64,000 nt of DNA, taken from the NCBI RefSeq assembly GCF_963422545.1, contig NZ_OY730238.1:248001-312000 (forward strand), given 5' to 3'. Below, in pieces: positions 6,421 to 14,919 of this stretch. The notes beneath the pieces were generated by a model. That model saw only the letters and a program-made list of their open reading frames with translations. It made no database searches and was not told the origin of the DNA. A program made the translations under genes and the position numbers. Every line of letters starts with the position of its first letter. Positions within the stretch are counted from its first letter, which is position 1. Source of the DNA: an uncultured Flavobacterium sp. Lineage in GTDB: Bacteria; Bacteroidota; Bacteroidia; Flavobacteriales; Flavobacteriaceae.

Positions 6421-8790
6421 ATGGATATTCATTTATACAACGAAAGTCCTTTTAAAACTATCATAACATTTCATAAGCTTATAGAATCTTTTGAAGAAAT
6501 TGCTTTATCAGATGTAGATTACCGTGCTAACTATGCCAAAGCCATTCTAAAAGAAATAGAACCATTACCTGAATTAAGAACTGGCATTCACGATTATTCT
6601 ATTATTACAAAAAATGAAGCTTTAATCAAAAATCTATTAGCCGATTTATTCCCTACTGCTTTAACGCACAATGAGATAAAAGCAATTACAATTCCTTTTC
6701 AAAATTTATCTTTCAATTATACAGAACGCTTCAAAAAGATTCTAAGCAATGCAGGATCTGAATTTGATATGGAAATTCGTGACTTCGACGATCATCAATT
6801 CTATATCAATAACTGTTGCTTGATTTTAAGTGCATACTACAAACAGAAACTAGATTTTAATAAACCCTTTTTCTACGATATTCCCGATGAAAATGGTGTT
6901 GAAAAACATTATCGTATTTTATATAATGCCGATTTTATGGAAATCATTCCAACAGAAAATTCGGTACAATTAACTCAGGAAGATATTGATTTATTAATAG
7001 ATAATTACGGCGATATTGAACTATGGAAATCAAAATTTCCTAAAGGAAGCTGGACTTTAAAAGGTTTCGGGATTGTTTCTTTGTTTGATGCCACTACAGA
7101 AAGTGCGATTTCGAACTTAAAAAGTAACTTATTAAAACCAGATTCTAATGCTGGCCCAACTAACGAAATTATATCAGGTATTTTTAAATCAATTTTTAAA
7201 ATTCCTGATCTGCAAGTTGGTTTTATCGTTTACAATCCTGAGGAAGAAAAATTTGTCAGACCTGTAAAATTTGATACGCAATTGCAGAGTTTCCTACTTT
7301 CTAATGATCAGGAAGTAGATTGCAAAAATGCTTTTTTTGGATGTACATTCGAAAAATTATTAAATAATAAGGAACCTTTGGTAATTTCTAATGTAAAAAA
7401 ATTCATTGAGGAATCACCACATATAAAGTTGGGCGAACATTTATTAAAACAAGGAATTCAGAGTTGCGTTTTTGCTCCGGTTATAAAAGATGGACATTTA
7501 CTGGGCGTTGTCGAGTTAGTTTCTCCGCATCCCAAAGATTTAAATAGTGTAAATGCTACTAAACTTGAATTGGTTCTACCCTATTTAACAGATACAATTG
7601 ATCGTTACAATACTGATATGCAACATCAGATTGAAGCTATTATTCAGCGGGAGTATACTACAATTCATCCAAGTGTATATTGGAAATTTAAACGGGAATC
7701 TCAAAATTACTTTCTGAATACAAACCACACTAAAGATTATATTTTTAAAGAAATCTCTTTTAAAAATGTATATCCTTTATATGGACAAATTGATATTAAA
7801 GGTTCATCTGAACACAGAAATGAAACGGTTAAAAGAGACCTTAAAAATCAATTGACTGCCATTTTAGAAATTTTTGAATCTCAGGATCCTAATACTAATC
7901 TGGTACTGCTGGAACAAAGAAAATTTGAATTAGAATCGTTTCGGGAAGAATTAGATTCTCCATTAAAAGCAGATACTGAACAACATATTCAGCGTTACAT
8001 CGAAGAAGAAATTCATCCGCTTTTGAAGAATACAAAAGAAACTGAAAAGAGCCAAAAACTGGAACGTGAGTATTTTGAAAGTCTGGACGAAAAAACAGGA
8101 TTGTTTTATAAGGAAAGAAAGAAGTTTGATAATGCAATGTCTATTATCAATAAAAAACTAGCATCGGTTCTGGACAAAAAACAAGTCGAAGCACAACAAA
8201 TATATCCGCATTACTACGAGCGTTTCAAAACTGATGGTGTTGAACATAATCTATACATTGGAGCTTCTATTGCGCCTACAAAGCCTTTTGACATTATGTA
8301 TTTGCACAATTTACGTTTGTGGCAATTACAGACTTTATGCGAAATGGAATTGGAACATCATCAATTAAAGGAATCGCTTCCGTATGAATTGGATGTGACT
8401 TCGCTGATTTTAGTGTTTAGTGTGCCGCTTTCGATTCGTTTTAGAATGGATGAAAAACGTTTTGATGTTGACGGAACTTATAATGCCAGATATGAAGTGG
8501 TAAAAAAACGTATCGATAAATCGAACATTAAAGGCACTAAAGACCGCATTACCGAGAAAGAGAAAATCACAATTGTATATTCTCAAAACAGTGAAGAAGC
8601 TGAATATTTAAAATATATTAAGTATTTGCAACACAAGAAAATTCTTGAACCTTCTATCGAGCAATTCGAGGTCGAAGATCTTCAGGGAGTTTCGGGTTTA
8701 AGAGCTATTCGGGTAAAAGTTATAAATAATACGGCTAATTCTACTGCAAAAAAAATTACCTATCAGGATTTACTAGATGAACTTAATTAA
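6421..8790 (+). CDS. Large GAF domain-containing protein
   Basis: A 789-aa soluble protein without signal peptide or membrane segments. A GAF-like domain can be placed at about residues 240-400, containing FIVYNPEEEKFVRPVKFD and the SCVFAPVIKDGHLLGVVELVS strand pair. The N-terminal 230 residues and the C-terminal 380 residues, which are charged and largely helical, match no family I can name. No kinase, cyclase, PDE or DNA-binding output domain is visible, so a sensory or scaffolding role is only a guess. It is preceded by a recognisable promoter and followed by a bidirectional terminator hairpin, so it is probably monocistronic. Confidence 0.75.
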   Translation: MDIHLYNESPFKTIITFHKLIESFEEIALSDVDYRANYAKAILKEIEPLPELRTGIHDYSIITKNEALIKNLLADLFPTALTHNEIKAITIPFQNLSFNYTERFKKILSNAGSEFDMEIRDFDDHQFYINNCCLILSAYYKQKLDFNKPFFYDIPDENGVEKHYRILYNADFMEIIPTENSVQLTQEDIDLLIDNYGDIELWKSKFPKGSWTLKGFGIVSLFDATTESAISNLKSNLLKPDSNAGPTNEIISGIFKSIFKIPDLQVGFIVYNPEEEKFVRPVKFDTQLQSFLLSNDQEVDCKNAFFGCTFEKLLNNKEPLVISNVKKFIEESPHIKLGEHLLKQGIQSCVFAPVIKDGHLLGVVELVSPHPKDLNSVNATKLELVLPYLTDTIDRYNTDMQHQIEAIIQREYTTIHPSVYWKFKRESQNYFLNTNHTKDYIFKEISFKNVYPLYGQIDIKGSSEHRNETVKRDLKNQLTAILEIFESQDPNTNLVLLEQRKFELESFREELDSPLKADTEQHIQRYIEEEIHPLLKNTKETEKSQKLEREYFESLDEKTGLFYKERKKFDNAMSIINKKLASVLDKKQVEAQQIYPHYYERFKTDGVEHNLYIGASIAPTKPFDIMYLHNLRLWQLQTLCEMELEHHQLKESLPYELDVTSLILVFSVPLSIRFRMDEKRFDVDGTYNARYEVVKKRIDKSNIKGTKDRITEKEKITIVYSQNSEEAEYLKYIKYLQHKKILEPSIEQFEVEDLQGVSGLRAIRVKVINNTANSTAKKITYQDLLDELN

Positions 8791-8839
8791 TAATTGAGCT
8801 TATTTTAAATTGAATTCTTAAATTAATTTCTAAGATTGA

Positions 8840-8872
8840 AGCTTTGTCAAAGTTTAAAACTTTGACAAAGCT
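8840..8872. terminator. Bidirectional terminator hairpin
   Basis: AGCTTTGTCAAAGT and its exact reverse complement with a 5-base loop lie between two convergent genes, with a T-rich tract on the plus-strand side. Confidence 0.8.
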
Positions 8873-8893
8873 TTTTATTTTTCACCTAAAAGA

Positions 8894-10072
8894 TTAAATC
8901 GATTTGAATGCAATTATAAAAGCGATTACCGTAATAATCAACCCAGTCATAAAAAGATTATATGCAATGCGCAACAAAGTATATTTGCGCTGCAAAACTA
9001 ATCCCAAATAATACAAATCCTTGATCATTGTCGAGTATAAATAATCCCGATCCTTCATCATTTCGTTCATTGCCCAATCGTACTCTGCCAATGGCATTTT
9101 GTAGAAATTCCCAAAAAACAATAAGTTTATCTTTTTAGCTTCGATATCTTCCCGGGTAAAAACTCCTGTTGTTACCTTGGGTCTTGTAGAAAGTATGGCA
9201 AATATTATTGTAGTAACACTGGAAATCAACATTATAAAAGTTGGAATCACTAAATGTGCATTTTTCGGACTGTCTAATTTTGGAATAATCGACGAAAGTG
9301 CAATCGAGATAATAATTGCATTTACAGACAATAAGATATTCGCTTTACTATCAGCAATTCCGCTTAAGCGAGTGTGATTTCCCAAAGTAACACGAAACAA
9401 AGTGTCTACACCACGATCTGGTTTTTCAACTTTATCTCTATTTTTGTTTTCTTTTTCTATTTTATCTGCCTCTTTCTTTTCTTGTTTTTCAATTTTCTTC
9501 TGAACAACAAGTAGGTTTTTCTCTTTTAATGGCTGCCATTTTCGCTGCGCATAATCAGTATAAAAACGATGTTTGTTCATCAGGAAATTCAAATTTTCCT
9601 TTGCCCATTCGGCATTAGAAAAATTTAGATTCCAGGTGTTTTTTAATTCGACGCGCAATAATTCGCAAGTAGTTGCATATTCAGCTCCCATTAGGTGCGC
9701 AAAATCAGCATCTTTAAGTATTTTTTCTAAATGTGTTTTTGGGATATATTCCTTAACCGTTGCGAGAATCAAACTCGAAACGTTAGCAATAAATTCGTCA
9801 GATTGTCCTTTTTCTTTCAAAAAAGCTGTAGCAATTTTTACACTTTCCTGCTCATGGTTTTCATAACCTTCTACATAACCTGTATCATGAAACCAGGCGG
9901 CAACTATAAGAAGTTCTTTTTCATCTCCCTTAACTTCTTCTTTTTTAGACAGCTCTTTTACAGCATTTACAACTGTTAAAGTATGGTTAAAATTATGGTA
10001 AGAATATAAATTAGAAAGTTTATCTTTGAGTAAATTACTAACGAAGTCTTCGGATTGTTCTATTAGATTCAT
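8894..10072 (-). CDS. HD domain protein with C-terminal Pycsar-effector-type membrane domain
   Basis: A 392-aa fusion. Residues 1-190 form an HD phosphohydrolase-like domain with candidate metal ligands His30, His62-Asp63 (WFHDTGY) and Asp121. A highly charged linker (about 190-225) follows. The C-terminal part matches the DUF5706/Pycsar effector family: LFRVTLGNHTRLSGIADSKA, two close membrane segments (about 244-266 and 274-296) and a third hydrophobic segment at the end (about 368-390). In Pycsar anti-phage defence such membrane domains act downstream of cyclic-pyrimidine signals. No nucleotide cyclase or CD-NTase is encoded nearby, so this may be a chromosomal relative that binds and hydrolyses a nucleotide at the membrane (inference). 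It is divergent from the gene at 10132 with a 60-base gap. Confidence 0.75.
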   Translation of the reverse strand: MNLIEQSEDFVSNLLKDKLSNLYSYHNFNHTLTVVNAVKELSKKEEVKGDEKELLIVAAWFHDTGYVEGYENHEQESVKIATAFLKEKGQSDEFIANVSSLILATVKEYIPKTHLEKILKDADFAHLMGAEYATTCELLRVELKNTWNLNFSNAEWAKENLNFLMNKHRFYTDYAQRKWQPLKEKNLLVVQKKIEKQEKKEADKIEKENKNRDKVEKPDRGVDTLFRVTLGNHTRLSGIADSKANILLSVNAIIISIALSSIIPKLDSPKNAHLVIPTFIMLISSVTTIIFAILSTRPKVTTGVFTREDIEAKKINLLFFGNFYKMPLAEYDWAMNEMMKDRDYLYSTMIKDLYYLGLVLQRKYTLLRIAYNLFMTGLIITVIAFIIAFKSI

Positions 10073-10131
10073 AAAAAATATTTTTATACCACTAAATTAT
10101 GAAATTGTTTTTGGATAATCATTTTATTGCT

Positions 10132-13100
10132 ATGATTAAAACTTATTCTTTAGCAATAGTTGTATTGTTACTTGTTTATTCGTGCGCCACGCATAAAGCG
10201 CAATATGGGAAAGATGTTAGAACCAACCAAGCGGAAAACGCAATTGATACTATAAAAATTGCCCACACTTTTTACTTAGTTGGAGACGCCGGAAATGCTG
10301 ACGAAGAACAAGCTCAACAAACACTGGAACTGTTGCACCAAAAGCTAAAAAAATCCAATAAAAAAGCTACTTTATTATTTTTAGGAGATAATATTTACCC
10401 TAAGGGTTTTCCTTCAAATGACAACGCTTCAGATAAGGCTTTGGCCGAAACGAAACTTACTAATCAATTAAAACTGACTGACGGATTTAAAGGAAAAACA
10501 ATTTTTATTCCAGGAAATCATGATTGGTACAACGGCATCAAAGGTCTGGAACGTCAGGCAGATTTTGTAACTAAATATCTAAACGATAAAAAAGCATTCT
10601 TACCACGAAAAAGCTGTCCCATTGAAAGCACCAAAATAGACAGTACTACAACTCTCGTTGCTATTGACAGTGAATGGTTTCTTGAAGACTGGGATAATCA
10701 TCCAACTATAAACGACAATTGTGACATTAAAACCAGAGAAGATTTTTTTACTGAACTGGAAAGTGTCTTAAATAAAAATCAGGAAAAAACAATAGTTCTG
10801 GCTATTCATCATCCTTTGATGAGTAATGGATCTCATGGTGGGCAATATTCTTTAGAAAAACAATTATTTCCGTTAGAGCAGAAAATTCCGCTTCCGATAA
10901 TTGGCTCTGTTATCAATTTACTCCGAAAAACTTCTGGAGCTAATCCGCAGGATATTCAAAATAAAGAATATACAATCTTTACAAAGAGAATTAAAACGCT
11001 TTTACAAGGTCAAAAAAACGTAATTGTAGTTTCAGGACACGATCATAATTTACAGTTTGTAAACAAAGAAAATATCAAACAAATAATTAGTGGCGCCGGA
11101 TCAAAATCTGAAGCGGCAAGAGCTATAAATCCAACTGAATTCTCTTATGGCGGAAATGGTTATGCAACACTTACTTTATTTAAAAATGGCGACGCAAAAG
11201 TGACTTTTTTTGGAAATGAAAATAATAAAGAAAAACAACTTTTTGAACACGAAGTTATAAAAGCAAAAGAAATTAATTGGACTAATGACATTCCAAATAA
11301 TTTCCCTCCAAAAATCACAACTTCAATCTATTCTGAAAAAATGACTCAGAAGAGTTTTATCCATAAATTCTTATTCGGGAATCATTACAGAAAATATTAT
11401 AGTTTACCTATTGAAACCAAAACAGCAACTCTGGATACTTTAATGGGCGGTCTGAAACCTATTCGCGAAGGCGGAGGACATCAATCAATTTCTTTGCGAA
11501 TGTCTGATTCTAAAGGAAGAGAATATGTAATGCGTGCGATGAAAAAAAGTGCTACCGCATTTTTACAGTCTGTTGCCTTTAAAGATCAATATGTTGTAAA
11601 TGAATTTGAAGACACTTATGCCGAGGATTTTCTATTGGATTTCTACACTACATCTCATCCATACACTCCATTTGCAGTTGGCAGCATGGCCAATAAATTG
11701 GGCATTTTGCATACAAATCCTGTTTTATATTATATTCCGAAACAAAATAGTTTAAAAGAGTTTAATTCGAATTTTGGAGACGAATTATATATGGTTGAAG
11801 AAAGACCTTCTGATAATTTCTTAGATGCTAAAAACTTCGGAAATCCAACCAATATTATTAGTACGGATGATATGATGAGAAACCTTCATAAGGATGAAAA
11901 ATATAGCGTTGATGAAAATGAATATATAAAAGCGCGTTTATTTGATATGCTTATTGGCGATTGGGACAGACATAGCGATCAATGGCGTTGGGCAGAACAT
12001 AAAATTGGGGATAAAGTTATATATAAACCTATCCCGCGTGACCGTGATCAGGCTTTCTCTAAATATGACGGAACTTTGCTTTCTCTTTTAATGAACATTC
12101 CTGCACTTCGTCATCAGCGAACTTTTAAAAGTAAAATTGACAACGTAAAATGGATCAACAGGGAACCTTATCCTCAGGATTTAGCTCTTTTGAAAACAGC
12201 TGAAGAAAAAGATTGGATTGCTCAGGCAAAATTTATTCAGGATAATTTATCAGATAAAGACATTGATGATGCTTTTAAAAACTTACCAAAGGAAGCTCAG
12301 GATGAAACGATTGAAGATATAAAACAAAAATTAAGAAGCAGAAAAAAAGAACTGCAAGAATATGCTTCTACTTATTTTGATGTTTTAAGTCATACGGTAA
12401 TGATTGCAGGAACTGATAAAAAAGACAAGTTTGTCATCAATCATAATGCAAAGAAAAGTCTTGAAATTCAAGTTTTCCGCGTTAAAAAAGAAGGTGATGA
12501 ATTAGTATATACCAAAACGGTTACTGATGCAAAAACTTCAAATTTATGGATTTATGGTTTAGATGATTCAGATGAATTTCAGGTTATTGGAAAAGAGAAA
12601 TCAAATATCAAAATCCGTTTAATTGGTGGTCAGAATAATGATACTTATAATATCGAAAACGGAAAAAGAGTTATTGTATATGATTTCAAATCAAAAAAGA
12701 ACACTTATAATCTTGATTCGAAAACCAGAACGCAATTAACGGATGATTATGATGTAAACTTGTATAACTACGAAAAACCTAAATATAATGTAGTTTCAGG
12801 TCTTCCTAGTATTGGCTATAATCCTGATGATGGCGTAAAAGTTGGTTTCAACTTAAATTATACGGTTAACAATTTTAAGCAGAATCCATATACACAAAGA
12901 CATGTTTTAAACGGTTTCTATTATTTTGCAACCGGAGGTTTCGAATTTGATTATGCAGCACATTTTCCTGGATTGTTGGGTAAATGGGTTATTGATGTCG
13001 AATCACAATATACGACTCCAAATTTTGCCATGAATTATTTTGGATATGGAAATGAAACCGTAAATAACACAGATGCATTCGGAATGGATTACAATCGGGT

Positions 13101-13833
13101 TCGTATTCAGAAGTTTAATGTTGCAGGTGCTATTAGACATGTTGGGCGTTACGGAAGCGAATTTAGTATTCAGCCCATGTTGCAGCAAATGAGAGTTGAA
13201 GAAACGGAAAATAGGTTTATTAACACCCCAAATATTATAGATCCAATGGTTTTTGACCGTCAGGTTTATGGTGGTATGAAAGTAAAATATCACTTTAAAA
13301 ATGCTGACTTTGTTGCGAAACCTACTCTAGGTGTATTTTTTATGATCTCGACAACCTGGATGATGAATTTGAAGGAAACAAAACAAAACTTCCCAACTCT
13401 GGAAAGTTACTTAGGATTGACTCATAAAATTGACCATAACGGAAAATTAGTATTGGCAACTTATTTAAAAGGAAAAGCAGTTTTAAATAATAATTATGAA
13501 TTCTATCAAGGTGCCTCTTTAGGTGGCGACACTGATTTGCGTGGTTATAGAAACGAACGATTTTTAGGAAGTTCTTATTTTTCTCAAAGTTCTGATTTAC
13601 GTTTTACTATTGGTAAAATTCAGCGTACTGTAGCTCCATTGACTTATGGAATCTTAGGTGGTTTTGATTATGGAAGAATTTGGCTTGACAGCGAAAGTTC
13701 CAAAAAATGGCATCAGGATTATGGTGGCGGACTTTGGATAAATGCTATTAATGTTTTAACAGCAAGGATCTCTTACTTTAAATCTCCTGATGAAACTGGA
13801 AGGCTTATTTTTGGAGCGGCTTATAGCTTCTAG
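10132..13833 (+). CDS. Lipoprotein/OM fusion: metallophosphoesterase, kinase-like region, beta-barrel
   Basis: A giant cell-envelope protein. I start it at the ATG at 10132, which gives a lipoprotein-type signal (LLLVYSC); an in-frame ATG at 10099 would bury it. Residues up to about 350 form a calcineurin-like phosphoesterase: VGDAGN, LGDNIYP, IPGNHDWYN, AIHHPL and SGHDHN supply the metal ligands. The middle holds a region with kinase-like landmarks: a Gly-rich GGGHQS turn, YVMRAMKKS, GDWDRHSDQWRW (residues 609-620) and PIPRDRDQAF. The last 370 residues or so are an Omp85/ShlB-like outer-membrane beta-barrel ending in AAYSF, preceded by a VKVGFNLNYTV start. The barrel would anchor the enzyme domains at the outer membrane. 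Substrate unknown. Confidence 0.8.
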   Translation: MIKTYSLAIVVLLLVYSCATHKAQYGKDVRTNQAENAIDTIKIAHTFYLVGDAGNADEEQAQQTLELLHQKLKKSNKKATLLFLGDNIYPKGFPSNDNASDKALAETKLTNQLKLTDGFKGKTIFIPGNHDWYNGIKGLERQADFVTKYLNDKKAFLPRKSCPIESTKIDSTTTLVAIDSEWFLEDWDNHPTINDNCDIKTREDFFTELESVLNKNQEKTIVLAIHHPLMSNGSHGGQYSLEKQLFPLEQKIPLPIIGSVINLLRKTSGANPQDIQNKEYTIFTKRIKTLLQGQKNVIVVSGHDHNLQFVNKENIKQIISGAGSKSEAARAINPTEFSYGGNGYATLTLFKNGDAKVTFFGNENNKEKQLFEHEVIKAKEINWTNDIPNNFPPKITTSIYSEKMTQKSFIHKFLFGNHYRKYYSLPIETKTATLDTLMGGLKPIREGGGHQSISLRMSDSKGREYVMRAMKKSATAFLQSVAFKDQYVVNEFEDTYAEDFLLDFYTTSHPYTPFAVGSMANKLGILHTNPVLYYIPKQNSLKEFNSNFGDELYMVEERPSDNFLDAKNFGNPTNIISTDDMMRNLHKDEKYSVDENEYIKARLFDMLIGDWDRHSDQWRWAEHKIGDKVIYKPIPRDRDQAFSKYDGTLLSLLMNIPALRHQRTFKSKIDNVKWINREPYPQDLALLKTAEEKDWIAQAKFIQDNLSDKDIDDAFKNLPKEAQDETIEDIKQKLRSRKKELQEYASTYFDVLSHTVMIAGTDKKDKFVINHNAKKSLEIQVFRVKKEGDELVYTKTVTDAKTSNLWIYGLDDSDEFQVIGKEKSNIKIRLIGGQNNDTYNIENGKRVIVYDFKSKKNTYNLDSKTRTQLTDDYDVNLYNYEKPKYNVVSGLPSIGYNPDDGVKVGFNLNYTVNNFKQNPYTQRHVLNGFYYFATGGFEFDYAAHFPGLLGKWVIDVESQYTTPNFAMNYFGYGNETVNNTDAFGMDYNRVRIQKFNVAGAIRHVGRYGSEFSIQPMLQQMRVEETENRFINTPNIIDPMVFDRQVYGGMKVKYHFKNADFVAKPTLGVFFMISTTWMMNLKETKQNFPTLESYLGLTHKIDHNGKLVLATYLKGKAVLNNNYEFYQGASLGGDTDLRGYRNERFLGSSYFSQSSDLRFTIGKIQRTVAPLTYGILGGFDYGRIWLDSESSKKWHQDYGGGLWINAINVLTARISYFKSPDETGRLIFGAAYSF

Positions 13834-13841
13834 CTGCAGGT

Positions 13842-13870
13842 ACAGAGGGACAAAGCAACAAAGGTTCAAA
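13842..13870. repeat. Short dispersed repeat AGAGGGACAAAG
   Basis: CAGAGGGACAAAG followed by CAACAAAGGTTCAAAG repeats the sequence at window positions 4-20. It lies between the barrel gene and the next hairpin. Confidence 0.5.
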
Positions 13871-13875
13871 GTTTT

Positions 13876-13953
13876 TTTGCCACGAATTACACTAATTTAC
13901 ACTAATTTTTATTTTAAATATAATTCGTGAAAATTAGTGTAATTCGTGGCAAA
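13876..13953. repeat. Inverted repeat, GCCACGAATTACAC family
   Basis: Arms 13876-13902 and 13927-13953 (27 bp, one mismatch; core GCCACGAATTACACTAATT) lie between convergent genes. Related hairpins occur at 35750-35864, 56578-56624 and 61971-62065. Confidence 0.85.
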
Positions 13954-13956
13954 CTT

Positions 13957-14817
13957 TTATTTCAACTTAAATTCGTAAACGTTCCCTCCTATTTTATTTG
14001 TTTTTTCGTCGGCGATAAGTAATGTGTTATTGTCTTTGAAAACTATGGCTTCTTTTTGTGTAAAATTATCTAGTTTTATTTCGGTTTGGGATCCTTTATG
14101 GAATAAATCGCCTTTGAAACCTTCAAACAAAAGAATTTTATCATGACTTAGTAATACAACTTTTTTTCCGTCAGGGCTTATTGTTGCACTTGTTAAAACA
14201 CAATGATTGTAATTTGGGCAGGTTTTGAACTCCCCAATTTTTGTCGCTTTTTGAGTTCCCGGCGCATTTAGAATTTTATAAATAAAAGCTGTTCCGTCAA
14301 AATTCTTACTTCGGTTTTTGGTAAAAAGATAAAAGTAATTTTCGTGTTCAAAAAAGCCTTCAACATCATAAAATAATTCTTTTTTCTTTGGAGGGAATTC
14401 TGTTTGTTCCGGATATGAAAACGAAACTTTATATTCGGCTACAGCCAAATCTTTGTTTAGCTGATTTTTGTTGACTTTATAAATACATAAATCTTTGCGT
14501 TCATTATCATTATTCCCAAAATCGCCAATGTAAATATTACCGCTTTTATCTTTTGTAATATCTTCCCAATCAACATTTGTTGCATTTGTAATGGTGATAG
14601 TTTTATCTAATTTTCCATCTGAATTTATGGCGTAGATTTTATTTGCATTTCCGCTATCTTCCAAAGTATAAATCAAATTAGTTTCCGGGAAATAAGTAAT
14701 TCCTGAAACTTCTTTTAACTTTTTAGGAAGTGAATAAAGTGTTTTAAAATTAGTATTTGATTCTTGCTGACAAGCTAATAAAGCGATAGAAATTCCAAGT
14801 AAAAAAAACTTTTTCAT
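13957..14817 (-). CDS. Lipoprotein with beta-propeller-like repeats
   Basis: A 286-aa predicted lipoprotein (signal ending LLACQQES). The mature part reads like a partial beta-propeller of the SdiA-regulated or phytase-esterase-like type: LKEVSGITYFPETNLIYTLED, NVDWEDITKDKSGNIYIGDFGNN and VLTSATISPDGKKVVLLSHD are typical blade sequences with Asp/Asn-rich loops. Function unknown; binding to a ligand or extracellular phosphodiester is conceivable. The gene is convergent with the large barrel gene and downstream of the 350-aa gene at 14920 on the same strand, but a perfect hairpin separates them. Confidence 0.7.
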   Translation of the reverse strand: MKKFFLLGISIALLACQQESNTNFKTLYSLPKKLKEVSGITYFPETNLIYTLEDSGNANKIYAINSDGKLDKTITITNATNVDWEDITKDKSGNIYIGDFGNNDNERKDLCIYKVNKNQLNKDLAVAEYKVSFSYPEQTEFPPKKKELFYDVEGFFEHENYFYLFTKNRSKNFDGTAFIYKILNAPGTQKATKIGEFKTCPNYNHCVLTSATISPDGKKVVLLSHDKILLFEGFKGDLFHKGSQTEIKLDNFTQKEAIVFKDNNTLLIADEKTNKIGGNVYEFKLK

Positions 14818-14845
14818 AATTTTTAAATATTTAAGTTCAATTTAA

Positions 14846-14911
14846 ACCATATAAGTTATATAAGTCCATTTTAGAAGTTGTTCTTACATGAACTTATATA
14901 ACTTATATGGT
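14846..14911. repeat. Perfect 20-bp inverted repeat
   Basis: ACCATATAAGTTATATAAGT (14846-14865) pairs perfectly with 14892-14911. It lies between two minus-strand genes, just after the stop of the upstream one, and may act as a terminator or mRNA-end hairpin. Confidence 0.75.
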
Positions 14912-14919
14912 GAAAAAAA

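Noticed and set aside
8894..10072. A complete Pycsar defence operon
   Set aside because: Only the effector-type domain is present; neighbours are a GAF protein and a phosphoesterase, with no cyclase gene.
10099..10131. Earlier ATG for the phosphoesterase fusion
   Set aside because: It would add 11 residues (MKLFLDNHFIA) before an otherwise standard lipoprotein signal peptide.
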